A stretch of 64,000 nucleotides of DNA, taken from Dolomedes plantarius. Lineage: Eukaryota > Arthropoda > Arachnida > Araneae > Dolomedidae. The number at the start of each line of letters is the position of its first letter. Positions within the stretch are counted from its first letter, which is position 1. Positions 35,427-47,020 of the stretch are shown piece after piece. The translations under genes were made by a program, and so were the position numbers. Location: the NCBI GenBank assembly GCA_907164885.2, contig OU015490.1:211855443-211919442 (forward strand), given 5' to 3'. Below the pieces are notes generated by a model, which saw nothing but the letters and a program-made list of their open reading frames with translations, made no database searches and was not told the DNA's origin.

Positions 35427-36645
35427 CACTCAAGAGCCAAAACATCATGACCACCCCTACATTTTGCAATGAATTCGCCTGGATGACGAGGAAGGCACGT
35501 GATCAGGTGGAAGTGGTATTTAACTGCTGCTGGAGAGTCTGAAGTATCATTCTTTCACTTACTTCTGTGTGTGGTGGGTAAGGCTGCGGATCTAAGCGAC
35601 TTTTATAGAGGGCAGATTGTAATGGATCGAAGGCTCGGAACAAGTATTTCCGAAACTGCACGACTCGTGGGTTGTTCGCGACCTACATTTGTTAGTACTT
35701 ATGCAAAGTGGATGAATGACGGTGAAACCAGCAGTAGACGACATGGTGTTGGACGTCCACACGCTATCAAAGAAAAAAGTCATCGGAGACTGTCTCGCAT
35801 GGTGAAGCAAAACCGGAGCCAGACAGTGGCTCAGCTGACAGCCCAATACAATGCAGGGCAAAGTAGAATAGGATCGCAGCACACTGTTCAGCGGACACTG
35901 TTGGATATGGGGCTACGCAGCAAACGTCCCACTCGTGTGCCTTTGCTGACCAAGCGTCATCGCCAACTGCGCCTGCGCTGGGCCCGGGAACATCGCGACT
36001 GGTCCATGGATCAGTGGGAGAGAGTTGCCTGGCCAGATGAATCACGGTTTGTCATTCATCACGCCGATGGCCGTGTCAGGATACGCCGTCTTCCAGGCGA
36101 ACTGTTGCTCCCTCAATGTACAGTAGGTCATACACTGGCCGGTGGTGGCGATATTATGCTTTGGGGGACGTTCTCTTGGGCGTCTCTGGGACCCGTGGTT
36201 GTGGTAGAGCAGACCATGAATGCTACAGGGTATCTGAACATCACTCCGGACCAGTTGCACCCTTACATGGCCTCTGTTTTTCCAGCTGGAAATGGAATGT
36301 TCCAACAGGACAACGCCCCGTGTCACAAGGCTAAAATTGTGTTGGAGTGGTTCCAGGAACATGATGGTGAATTCCAGTTAATGTCCAGGCCGCCTAACTC
36401 ACTGGATCTCAATCCGATAGAACACATTTGGGATGTCATGGGACGGCAGCTCAGAGTTCAAAGACCACCAATTCGCAATATCTCGGATTTGCGTGACCGT
36501 TGCTTAAACATCTGGTACAATCTGTCTCCGGCCATCTACCAAGGACTTGTGGCATCCATGCCAAGGCGGGTTGAAGCTGTGTTGCGCGCCAAAGGTGGGA
36601 CAACTCGCTATTGACAGGTGGTCATAATGTTTTGGCTCTTGAGTG
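35427..36645 (+). mobile_element. DD36E Tc1-like element, copy 1 (1219 bp)
   Basis: Bounded by TA and by inverted ends CACTCAAGAGCCAAAACATC and the complement of CACTCAAGAGCCAAAACATT. The similarity extends through ATGACCACC. It is exactly as long as the inverted copy at 42809-44027. The transposase frame is uninterrupted. Confidence 0.93.
35574..36614 (+). CDS. Tc1-like DDE transposase (start codon lost)
   Basis: Cut-and-paste transposase acting on the element's own ends in the nucleus. The 346-residue frame has a paired HTH (LGTSISETARLVGCSRPTF, residues 21-39; SQTVAQLTAQY near 82), a GVGRP hinge, and the catalytic triad PDESRF (Asp about 155), QQDNAPCH (Asp about 246) and NPIEHIW (Glu about 283). 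Exactly 36 residues separate the second Asp from the Glu, as in the DD36E group. The codon aligned with the Met start of the other copy is GTG. The first in-frame ATG is at 35622 and would drop 16 residues before the first helix. No stops or frameshifts. Production of active enzyme is therefore doubtful. Confidence 0.88.
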   Translation: MGKAADLSDFYRGQIVMDRRLGTSISETARLVGCSRPTFVSTYAKWMNDGETSSRRHGVGRPHAIKEKSHRRLSRMVKQNRSQTVAQLTAQYNAGQSRIGSQHTVQRTLLDMGLRSKRPTRVPLLTKRHRQLRLRWAREHRDWSMDQWERVAWPDESRFVIHHADGRVRIRRLPGELLLPQCTVGHTLAGGGDIMLWGTFSWASLGPVVVVEQTMNATGYLNITPDQLHPYMASVFPAGNGMFQQDNAPCHKAKIVLEWFQEHDGEFQLMSRPPNSLDLNPIEHIWDVMGRQLRVQRPPIRNISDLRDRCLNIWYNLSPAIYQGLVASMPRRVEAVLRAKGGTTRY

Positions 36646-37329
36646 TATTCCGGAATAAATCATATTCATAACTACTGATGATTGAAAATAGGGATATCTT
36701 TGTCAAGTCTCTTAGCTTATAAAATGTACCTGTCCCCTTGAATATTTCAATTTTAATTCCAAGTTTAGATATAAAAATATAATATTCTATTCCCGTATAC
36801 ATTTGAAACAAAAGGCTTTGCTCACAATTTACAAAATATGAGAAAATGGAGCATTAAAAAAACATCACGTGTTCATATTAACTTGCGCTTAATCCTATTT
36901 TCTCCTAAACTAAATTTAACAGACTCCTATAGCATATAATCTTTTTTTCCGTAAACGTTATTTGCTTTCCATTGAGAATCCATTGAAAAAATTCCTTTTC
37001 TCAAAAACGCGAAAGATTCGTATCCCAAAAGTCAAAATATTTTTAAATCTGCCTTTAATAAGTACAGAAGGGGATTACATTTCTTTGTTGAATGAGATTA
37101 AAGATTTCGAAGAGAACTTTTAAAAACTTTAATGCTATGAAAAAGTAAAAGAAAAAAAAGGAAAGATCAGTTCTATCTCAAACGAGTGATCCGAGTCCCT
37201 CCAACAATGAATTTTATTTTTTTAACTGACTTTAAAAGAGAAAGGACATTATATTTATAAATTTTCCTAGTAAAGGTAGGGGTTTTCAATTTTGTCGTTA
37301 TCATAATAAAAGTATATATATATATATAT
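36646..37329. other. unassigned AT-rich sequence
   Basis: AT-rich with homopolymer runs and a short TA tract near 37314-37330. No gene recognised. Confidence 0.5.
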
Positions 37330-38015
37330 TTATATAATAGCACGGGCTCGGGTCGAAGAAGGATTGCTGAGTGGTAGCTTTGGAAGACTGTTCTCGCCTT
37401 ATCTACTTCAGGTTAAAAAGATGGCATGTCGCCCGGCCGTGCATCACAAACGTTTTTAAAACAGTTCCCGCATACAATGTCGTTGGCCGATGCCGTTTTT
37501 TAGCATCTCGAAAATAGCTATAAAGAACTGGCCCCTCAATTCATCTCAACCCTCGGACACACAAATCATACCACACATTTCTCGAAATACATATTTAGTA
37601 AATTCACCGGCCCCTGCACCGGGTGTTTCGTGGCAGGCAAAATATTACAAAGTACGTCTAAATTTAGACATCAGATAGTTTTATAAGTTCATCTCATCAC
37701 GTGACAGAGAGGTGTGTCTTAGTGGCTGATTGGATAAAAGTTGTTGTTTATGTGAAAATCTGAATTCTTTAGACCCCCACGCCGCGCACGTTTTAATTTC
37801 GTTAAAAAGTCAGCCATCTTTGATGATATTGCCTGGGGTTACCAAATACTGTAACAATAGGATTTAACACGAATGTCCAAGGGGAGTTAACTAATTAAGA
37901 GATTAAAAAAGGGTATGTAATTTTGAATACTATAGTGAGGAATTAATAGTTTTTAAATGTTAAGTATTTTGAATTAAGAAATTACTAGCTTTTTAATATT
38001 ATAGAATATCCCCCC
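37330..38015 (-). promoter_or_regulatory. promoter/LTR-like module, copy 2
   Basis: On the minus strand: a CAAAGATGGCTGAC (YY1-like) site, TCCAATCAGCCAC (CCAAT box, 37721-37732), GTCACGTGATG (E-box near 37700), CTTATAAAACTATC (TATA, 37682) and a GC-rich leader with GGTGCAGGGGCCGG. Bases 37595-38010 are a near-identical direct repeat of 39765-40180. The minus-strand part below 37595 is not shared with that copy. Confidence 0.5.
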
Positions 38016-39764
38016 CCGTCCAAGAAGAGGCTGACTCACAATGCCTGCATTGGAGGGCAGACTCACTCAGATGAGTGAGAAGAATGGGCAATAACAAGAA
38101 TTTGGAATAGTTTCTTTAAGTGTTGTCAGCAAAAGTTAGCTATAGCAAAAGAAATTTTAAAAATAACGTGACGAGATGACTCTACATCATTAGCAACTTC
38201 ATTGAAAACATAAGAAAAATCACTTTAAGAAAAAACAAGTAAACTTAAGTTTTAAAATTCTACATAATTTCTAGCTGAAAAAATGATGCGTAGGGCTGCA
38301 GTCCCCACTCATCAAAATCTCAGAAAAAAAATCAATTAAGTACAAAAAAAAATTGTAAATTACCAAAAAAAATTTCACTGGAAACATACATTGAATACAA
38401 TATCTACCATCATCTCGAGTTGAATAATACAAAATAACAGAACATAACAATAAAAATATCAAAAAGAAACAAAAAAAATTAAGTAATTGAAGTTGAACTT
38501 GACAACAAGTTGAAAATTCAAAAATTTCTCCTCAACTTTCACTACTATGGAGTGAGTTCAAAATTTTTTTTATTTATTTTTTTTTTTTGCCATGAATTTG
38601 CTGTGCAATATTTTTAGTCCTTTCACAGTCATGACCTTGTTGAGGAAATTACACCATTTAAAAATCACAGTCTTTTTAGTGCTATTTCACAAAAGTAGAA
38701 TACATAAAACATCACCTTATTTTGGCTTGTTTATATATCAAGAAAATTAGTTCTTTAGTTATATAATAAAAATCGCAGTTTATAATAAAAATCACACTTT
38801 CAATAAAAATCCCATTTCTAATATATAAATTGTATATAAAAATTACAGAATATTTGTTACATTACTAAAATACTCAATCACCTTAAAAGTTTTCAGTATA
38901 TCAATTTCTTAATCATTTTATTTATTAGTATATCTTTATTTTTCTTCTTATTGTCATTTCGATATTCATTATGTTCATTGTTTCAACATAATTTACTTAT
39001 TAAAAAAAATCTCTATTCAATATTAATTATTTATACTTTTCATTTCTCTTCTAACAATATTTACTTAATTTAAAAATATTTTCACTTAAAATTCAACTTA
39101 TTCATTCTACATTAATTTGTGCACATTTATTTTAAGTCTATGTGGATATCCAAGTTTTTGTGTTGAAGGATCCTTGTTGTATGTGTGTCACACAAACAAA
39201 TTCTTTCTTAATTCTACCTCTAAGGAGTGAGGGGTTGTGTTTATGTTTGTGTAAAAAGTGGGTTTTCTTTCTCCCTATTGTACAGCGACTAATAAGGAGG
39301 AAAGAATGGCCGTACAGTTGACTAACCGTTATTCTCCCGACAGGATATGACAGCCAGAAAAACAACATCCTGCATAGTGCAAAGATGGAGAAAAAGGAAA
39401 TATGTGCAAATGTCATACCTGTGGGAGTGTAATATAGAAATGGGAGGACAAAAGGAGTGGCCATCCTAAAGCCTGTTTTAGTCATTACTTAAGCATATAG
39501 TTTTCAACACTTTAAGTGCTGAATTGGTAAATTAAAAACAAATAACAAAAAAAAATCAGAAAATATCTTAAACAGGTGGGATGACATCCGACGCGCTTGT
39601 AGAACGGGTGATAGGAACGATTATTCAAGGAAGAGAAAAATTTATTGAAAGGTAAAAGAAGTAGAAATGTCATATCCGAGTTTAATTTCAGATCCAAAAA
39701 AATTCACATATAATAGTACACTTAAGAAGGAACTTTAAGTTAGACAGTTTTTTCCCGTGAACGC
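38016..39764. other. unassigned sequence between two direct repeats
   Basis: About 1.75 kb of very AT-rich DNA between modules 2 and 3. If those modules were LTRs this would be the internal region, but I find no gag, pol or primer site, only short unconvincing frames. Confidence 0.45.
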
Positions 39765-40266
<502 letters not shown>

Positions 40267-40269
40267 GTT

Positions 40270-40495
40270 TGTGTGTGTGTGACTGGGCAAGGTCGACTCA
40301 GCCTTTTATCCCTTCAGTGGGTCGATAAAATGAGGACCAAGCATGCTTGGGACATAAACTCTGGGGTTCCCACGTCAAGTTGACCACCTGACTGAGACAT
40401 ATGCTGTATGGCACCCCAAACACACTGTTGCGAAAGCGGAGATTAGTACCGCCGTCCCTGCTCCTCATCGGACTGTTGCGCCGTGAGTTTAAGTT
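40270..40495 (+). repeat. SINE-like repeat
   Basis: Contains AAGGTCGACTCAGCC, then CCCTTCAGTGGGTCGATAAA and ACCAAGCATGCTTGGGA, a block I recall from invertebrate tRNA-derived SINEs with a GTCGATAAAATGAGTACC core. The tRNA-like head is not complete here and no A/B boxes or tail are evident. It is bordered by TA/GT repeats on both sides. Confidence 0.45.
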
Positions 40496-40521
40496 TATAT
40501 ATATATATATATAATATACAC

Positions 40522-40591
<70 letters not shown>
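40496..40591. repeat. (TA)n-(CA)n-(TA)n microsatellite
   Basis: Compound dinucleotide tract. Confidence 0.95.
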
Positions 40592-40594
<3 letters not shown>

Positions 40595-41479
40595 CTCTGG
40601 GTTAGCATAAAACATACGGTTAGTTTATGCCAAGTCACCATAAAAGTTACAACTTTGAGAATCTCGTAATAAAGCCTACACAAAAATTTGGAGCTGAATA
40701 TCTTCAGAGTTGAAAGAAAAATATCTCAAAAGCTGAAAGACGGAAATATTAAAACCTTTACTTTCAATGAATAAAAACAAATGGAATGTTATATTCGTTT
40801 CTTTAATTAATATTACATCATATAGAAATGCAGTTACATAATTTCGGTTTAAGGATTGCATTTATTCCTGTGTCCTTATACGCCTTTTACTGTTTATGAA
40901 GAAAATGTTGGATATGTTTCCTTATTTATATAATTATTTAGTAAATACGGAAATATACATTTTTTAAAGGTAAGGGTATATGATATTAAAAATAAACAGT
41001 GAAAAAGTTATTGAAAAACTATTACACTAAACTTACAACCATAATTATGCATAAAAATGTATAATTATGCAAGAAATAAATTATGCATAATAATACATTA
41101 ATTTATTTAAAACAACGAATACAACGTATACACTAAACTTATAACCATAATTAAACAAATAAATTATAGAGAATAATACATTAATTTAATTAAAGCAACG
41201 AATACAACAGCTTTTTATTTACTTACTTAGTGTGTAATAATTTGTCTGGGTGTCTTCAAACTAGACAGATTAGATAAATTTCAAGGGATTCGTAACAAGG
41301 GAGAACATTTTTTTATAATACCATACTTTTCTAAACATTCCTAGCAGCAATTGTTTAGAGTTATATCAAACGAGTTAGAAGAAGTATACATTTTATATAA
41401 ATGCCAAACAATTCAAAAATATATCACTTCTGCTTAACAACTATTTTTTTTTCATTTTATGGAACTCGTAAAAATAACA
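40592..41479. other. unassigned AT-rich sequence with a two-unit tandem duplication
   Basis: No gene. Bases about 41024-41130 and 41131-41215 are two diverged copies of one unit (both start CACTAAACTTA and end AACGAATACAAC). Confidence 0.55.
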
Positions 41480-42065
41480 TATATGTGGAAATTAAAAATC
41501 TCCTGAAAGAACCGCATTCAAATTTCATTTGATAAGCCCCTTTATGCAACAAATTCATTTATTTGAATATGCAGGTGAAATGAATGCTTTCGCAGGAAGT
41601 GCATATTTTGAAGGAAAAATTTAAAGTTTTCTTATGAATAAAACATTTTACAAAAGGGGAATAAAATATTCGCCCTTATCCCATAATACTAAAAATAGCA
41701 TCCTCTATAAATTACTTACAGCAACCTTTGTTTCAAAGGTCTTTGAAGTCCTCTTTATTATTCCGGGCGGGTACAGCTACCGTGAAATTTCTGATGAAAT
41801 AACGGCTTTTCGCCGCAAAGAAAGAGTCTTAAAGTCTAGATTAAGTTTATTAAATTTTGAAGCTTTTGTTTTCTCCAGATTAATTATATTGCCTCCAAAC
41901 TCGAAACTTTAGTTAATGCTACACTTACAATCTACAATTGTGGATTTTACGAGTTTAAATCAGAAGGAGATAAAAGCTCAGTGGGAACTACAAACTACCG
42001 CACACCTACGCACTACCCGCAAGCACTTATCTCTCTCTCTCTCTCTCTCTCTCTTTACTCTCTCT

Positions 42066-42070
<5 letters not shown>
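41480..42070 (-). repeat. dispersed repeat family B, copy 2
   Basis: Reverse complement of 16884-17470. It shares GGTCTTTGAAGTCCT, TTTCGCCGCAAAGA and the pyrimidine microsatellite next to a TA tract. It also has the GCGGGTACAGCTACCGTG segment. A short frame at 41634-41912 has no recognisable domain. Confidence 0.7.

Positions 42071-42101
<31 letters not shown>
42029..42101. repeat. (CT)n-(TA)n microsatellite
   Basis: CT repeat with one TTTA break, then TA repeat, at the end of family B copy 2. Confidence 0.95.
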
Positions 42102-42102
<1 letters not shown>

Positions 42103-42765
42103 TATAATAATGTAAACTATTCAACAGAAACTAAAACTTATAAATCGCGCATAGAATGCCGAACAAATTAACTGAAAACCTATCCTAGAGTTGAAAACAT
42201 TTAACTTTTCAATAAAAGTTTGCTCAGTTGCAAAATTCATCATATTGAAAACGGAGAAATATAAAAAAATGAAATATCTTAGCAGAGCCAGATAATTATA
42301 GGAAGAATGTAGCAAAATAAAATATATAAATCAAGCAATCAGCGCTCTACGCACCATAAGGCAAGATTCTGTGGCAGTTACGGAAATAAACCAGAAATCG
42401 AGGTAACCGAGTGGTCTCGTAATCAGGGAGCCTAACCAAATCAGTTACCTCAAAGGGGAAATTTCTGAATAGGATGCAGGTCTAACCAAAAGACATCTCA
42501 AGGCCCCGAGTTCCCCATCCAAACAGATAGTCAAAACAAATGAAAAAACACGGACAACTGGCACTTAGAGCTCAACGCACCATATATGCAAGTACACATA
42601 TAATCCTAAAGACCACATATGAAAAGACACAAGTACAGAAAGACAGAAATGCAAAGATGCTCACATACCCCGATTCAGTGAGTAACGGTTAAATTCAAAG
42701 AGCAGCCAATTTTTGTATACATTCTTCCTATAATTATCTAGATCTGTTGAAATATTAAATTTTAG

Positions 42766-42767
<2 letters not shown>
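42102..42767. other. unassigned sequence
   Basis: No coding frame supported. GGTAACCGAGTGGTCTCGTAAT near 42402 vaguely resembles a tRNA A-box region, but no B box or fold follows. Confidence 0.45.

Positions 42768-42808
<41 letters not shown>
42768..42808. repeat. (TA)n tract
   Basis: Target tract on the left side of the DD36E element. Confidence 0.95.
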
Positions 42809-42811
<3 letters not shown>

Positions 42812-44024
42812 TCAAGATCCAAAACATTATGACCACCTATCAATAACGAGTTGGCCAACCTTTGGCGCGCAACACAGCTTCAACCCGCCTTGGCGTGGAT
42901 GCCACAAGTCCTTGGTAGATGGCCGGAGACAGATTGTACCAGATGTTTAAGCAACGGTCACGCAAATCCGAGATATTGTGAATTGGTGGTCTTTGAACTC
43001 TGAGCTGCCGTCCCATGACATCCCAAATGTGTTCTATCGGATTGAGATCCGGTGAGTTAGGCGGCCAGGACATTAACTGGAATTCAGCATCATGTTCCTG
43101 GAACCACTCCAACAAAATTTTAGCCTTGTGACACTGGGCGTTGTCCAGTTGGAACATTCCATTTCCAGCTGGAAAAACAGAGGCCATGTAAGGGTGTAAC
43201 TGGTCCGCGATGATGTTCAGATACCCTGTAGCATTCATGGTCTGCTCTACCACAACCACGGGTCCCAGGGACGTCCAAGAGAACGTCCCCCAAAGTATAA
43301 TATCGCCACCACCGGCCGGTGTATGACCTACTGTACATTGAGGGAGCAACAGTTCGAATGGAAGACGGCGTATCCTGACACGGCCATCGGCGTGATGAAT
43401 GACAAACCGTGATTCATCTGACCAGGCAACTCTCTCCCGCTGATCCATGGACCAGTCGCAATGTTCCCGGGCCCAGCGCAGGCGCAGTTGGCGATGACGC
43501 TTGGTCAGAAAAGGCACACGAGTGGGACGTTTGCTGCGTAGCCCCATATCCAACAGTGCCCGCTGAACAGTGTGCTGCGATACTATTCTACTTGGCCCTG
43601 CATTGTATTGGGCTGTCAGCTGTGCCACTGTCTGGCTCCGGTTTTGCTTCACCATGCGAGACAGTCTCCGACGACCTTTTTCTTTGATATCCTGTGGACG
43701 TCCAACACCATGTCGTCTACTGCTGGTTTCACCGTCATTCATCCACTTTGCATAAGTACTAACAACTGTAGGTCTCGAACAACCCACGAGTCGTGCAGTT
43801 TCGGAAATACTTGTTCCGAGCCTTCGAGCCATTACAATCTGCCTTCTATCAAAGTCGCTTAGATCCGCAGCCTTTCCCATCACACACAGAAGTAAGTGAA
43901 ATAATGATTCTTCAGACTCTCCAGCAGCAGTTAAATACCAATTCCACCTGATCACGTGCCTTCCACGTCATCCAGGTGAATTCATTGCAAAATGTAGGGG
44001 TGGTCATAATGTTTTGGCTCTCGG

Positions 44025-44027
<3 letters not shown>
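42809..44027 (-). mobile_element. DD36E Tc1-like element, copy 2 (1219 bp)
   Basis: Inverted relative to copy 1 at 35427-36645 and of identical length. Its ends are CACTCAAGATCCAAAACATT and the complement of CACCCGAGAGCCAAAACATT, in TA repeat on both sides. The transposase gene is intact. Confidence 0.94.
42840..43880 (-). CDS. Tc1-like DDE transposase, intact frame
   Basis: 346 residues, the usual length for Tc1 transposases, from the ATG at 43880 (MGKAADLSDFDRRQIVMARR). The frame stays open a further 25 codons upstream, but MGKAADLSDF is the standard start. HTH regions lie at residues about 11-45 and 82-115, a GVGRP hinge at 58-62, then DDE: SDESRF (Asp155), QLDNAQCH (Asp246) and SPDLNPIEHIW (Glu283), with 36 residues between the last two. 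GGGDIILWGTFSW is the expected catalytic-core block. Neighbours are its own terminal repeats only. About 30 residues differ from copy 1. It is the best candidate for a working gene in the window. QLDN in place of QQDN is a minor oddity. Confidence 0.93.
   Translation of the reverse strand: MGKAADLSDFDRRQIVMARRLGTSISETARLVGCSRPTVVSTYAKWMNDGETSSRRHGVGRPQDIKEKGRRRLSRMVKQNRSQTVAQLTAQYNAGPSRIVSQHTVQRALLDMGLRSKRPTRVPFLTKRHRQLRLRWAREHCDWSMDQRERVAWSDESRFVIHHADGRVRIRRLPFELLLPQCTVGHTPAGGGDIILWGTFSWTSLGPVVVVEQTMNATGYLNIIADQLHPYMASVFPAGNGMFQLDNAQCHKAKILLEWFQEHDAEFQLMSWPPNSPDLNPIEHIWDVMGRQLRVQRPPIHNISDLRDRCLNIWYNLSPAIYQGLVASTPRRVEAVLRAKGWPTRY

Positions 44028-44109
<82 letters not shown>
44028..44109. repeat. 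(TA)n microsatellite
   Basis: Continuation of the TA tract on the right side of the DD36E element. Confidence 0.95.
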
Positions 44110-44110
<1 letters not shown>

Positions 44111-44813
44111 TAAGGGCTTTGCCCATATGCTCGCTACGCTCGCTCCTCTGTTATGGCTAATAGCGAGATACATAGGGGTGATTCTCGGGCAATGTAACAG
44201 CCATTTACTGTTGTCAGTCGCCCTTATGCGAAGTGGATGAAGCCCGCCTATGGGTGAAAAATTGGATCTTCTTTCATGTCCTGTGAAGGAAGCGACTGAG
44301 AAGATTTTTTGAAGTATTTCTTTAAAATTCAATTAAAAATCGAAATTTTATGATAGAGACTTGAAATGAGCTTGATATGAATGAGGAAGCTTTCGTCTTC
44401 CAGATGATGTAAATATTTTTTTACATCATAAATATAATAAAACATAATAAATCTGAGAGCATCAAACTTATATTTGTCGAAACGCATAAATTTGTCGAAA
44501 AAGTGGGTTTTAAATTTTAATGTAAATATTAGTCTGTTTTAAATTATTTTTAAACAAATGAGGTCTTGTTTGAAGAAGAAATGTCTCTAGTCTTAGATTG
44601 TAAAAAAATCAAAATCTACGATCCTTTTTTGACGAGTTATCGTAATCTGAATATGAAAAAGTCAATATTTGTCCACAAAACATAAAATAAAAAAGACTTA
44701 AAGGCCGACGAAGATGAGACATGTCTTACTTTCTTCCCCTCATTGTTCTGCATCTATTGGTATCGGTCTCGACCCCATACCCCCAGCGGTTTCAGAGGAG
44801 ATAGCGTGACAAG

Positions 44814-44816
<3 letters not shown>
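44110..44816. repeat. TA-bounded unit of unknown family
   Basis: A 0.7-kb segment with TA tracts at both ends. It starts ACTAAGGGCTTTGCCC and contains GCTCGCTACGCTCGCTCC, a kind of GCTCGC repeat seen at the ends of several invertebrate elements. No coding content. Confidence 0.4.

Positions 44817-44854
<38 letters not shown>
44817..44854. repeat. (TA)n tract
   Basis: TA run closing the TA-bounded unit. Confidence 0.95.
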
Positions 44855-44856
<2 letters not shown>

Positions 44857-45662
44857 ATGTACATATTATAGATCTATCCACATCCTTTGTCAGGCTCTTT
44901 GTATGTTGTAACCATCCTTTCCCAATTAACATTCACCTGAAGGCAGATAATTACAAAAACATTCATTATTGCTTTGTGCTAGTGTAAGCTATTTATACTA
45001 TACGGGTTTTGAATGTGCCTTATCATGTGGAAAAAAAAAGATTTTTTAATTAATGAATAAGTTATAATACATGTTCTGTTTTTTACAAAAAATTGCTATT
45101 TTCTTTATTGTTTTTTCGGAAACCATTTTACTTGTAATTTCTAAATTTTTAAGTAGTGTATTTATGCCCTTCTTAGATAAAGAAAAAGGTCTGTTTGTAC
45201 ATTTTAACGGCAATTTCTATAATTAAATTTGGTGCTGAAAATGTTAAAAATCCGAATACAATACAAATGAACTTATTTTTTTCCTATTTTTTTTAATTAA
45301 AAATGGTTTTCATTAAAATTATCTTTATTTCGTTCCTTTTCGCACGCAACATTAATTTATAGTACGAATTCCTGTTCCAATAAAATTTAAAAGAAATATT
45401 TTTCCGTCTCGTGCGTAAAAATTTTAATTGTTATCTCTGGATGTAATCAATTTAAACTTAATTGTTATTGTTAAATGTTAATCTTGTATACGAGTAGTTG
45501 AAATATAAAATAAAAAAAGTAATTTTTACCCTAAAAAATTACTTTCAATAGATATTTTTTTGAAAGGCTAAGTCATTCTCAAATAAATTAGATTAAACTG
45601 AAATAAATATATATTCCATACACACACAGATGTAAATACATGTAAATACATGTAAATTTATG

Positions 45663-45666
<4 letters not shown>
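44855..45666. other. unassigned AT-rich sequence
   Basis: No gene or repeat structure recognised, apart from a triplicated ATGTAAAT near 45630-45665. Confidence 0.5.

Positions 45667-45750
<84 letters not shown>
45667..45750. repeat. (TA)n microsatellite
   Basis: TA tract at the left border of the fold-back element. Confidence 0.95.
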
Positions 45751-45755
<5 letters not shown>

Positions 45756-46873
45756 GATATTTAAAATTAAGATGGCTAAAAGGGACAGATGCGACCATTT
45801 AATAGTCCAATAACCTAAATCAAAATACACATTTAAAATTAAGCAGAATGAAAGTGGAGGTGCTATAGTTGATGACTGGGGGGGGTGCTGTGTCCTGCCA
45901 ACCCCCGTTAAACATGTTTTATGCAGTGCAACACTCCCGGAGGTCGGCTATAACACCAAGACAGTATGAAACAATTATGAAGAAAATATTTTTTTATGAA
46001 ATAAATAAGTTAAACCATATAATTTTAATCAAAAACTTAATTACACGATGTATATTGTTTAAACCTTTTAATATAGTAGAAAAATCAAAATATTAAGATA
46101 GAGAATTATGAATTGGAATAATGCTCTACATTTAAATATTCAACGTAATTTAGTCACTAACCAGTTAATACGTTGCCAAGTTTACATTCAAACACAAAAA
46201 CTATGGTCATCAGTATAAATAAATTCATAGCTCAAGCCATTGAAAAGGGTTTTCCTGTTAATTTCCTCGTGTCAATTCTAGCCCAATTTTTTTATATAGA
46301 TAATACCGATTGCGAGAATAATTTTAACTTAAGTAGGCAACACCAATAGTTTCCCTAATACGGCAATAATAATCTCTACTATGACTATTAAAAAGTGTGT
46401 GCAATGAGATTAGTGACTCTTGCGTGGTATGGAATTAAGTATTTTGTATCTTAATTTTTTTGTAATGTATTTGTTAATGTGTAACTACTTAGATTATTAG
46501 TATTATTGTACTTTTGTATCTTAGTATTTTGATTTTTCTATATTAAAAGGTTTAAACAATATTCATCGTGTAATGAAGTTTTAGATTACTCTAAATCTAA
46601 AATTATATGGTTCAACTTATTTGTTAGATCAAAAAACATTTTCTTCATAATTATTTCATACTATCTTGGTGTTATAGCCGACCTCCTGGAGTTTTGCCTG
46701 GTACAAAACATGTTTAACCGGGGTTGGGGGGTCACAATCCCCCCAGTCATCAACTATACCACCTCCACTTTCATTCTGCTTAATTTTAAATGTCTATTTT
46801 GTTTTAGGTTATTGGAGTATTAAATGGTCACATCTTTTTCTTTTAGCCATCTTAATTTTAAATATCTATTATA
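45751..46873. mobile_element. fold-back element with about 350-bp inverted arms
   Basis: The left arm (about 45751-46105) and right arm (about 46515-46873) are inverted copies. Landmarks are ATAGATATTTAAAATTAAG, AGCAGAATGAAAGTGGAGGT, ATAGTTGATGACTGGGG, AACATGTTTTATGCAG-like and GGTCGGCTATAACACCAAG, each found in reverse in the right arm. The spacer is about 400 bp and noncoding. Arm ends lie next to TA, compatible with a TA duplication. A fragment of the same arm lies at 49035-49085. Confidence 0.8.
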
Positions 46874-46953
46874 TCGTAAAAGTTTTTGTGTGCAGCTTAG
46901 CGTCTAAAATTTATTTACTCAATTTTTTTCCCTATTAAGTAATTTACATTTGT

Positions 46954-46958
<5 letters not shown>

Positions 46959-47018
<60 letters not shown>
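46959..47018. repeat. (TA)n microsatellite
   Basis: TA run next to module 4. Confidence 0.95.

Positions 47019-47020
<2 letters not shown>

Noticed and set aside
35592..36362. Minus-strand frames across the DD36E element
   Set aside because: Antisense shadows of the transposase at 35574-36614; the same applies to 43409-43862.
38016..39764. Internal region of an LTR retrotransposon bounded by modules 2 and 3
   Set aside because: No gag, pol, primer-binding site or purine tract, and the modules lack TG...CA ends.
42402..42440. Possible tRNA or tRNA-derived SINE head
   Set aside because: An A-box-like string is present but no B box, acceptor pairing or cloverleaf can be made.
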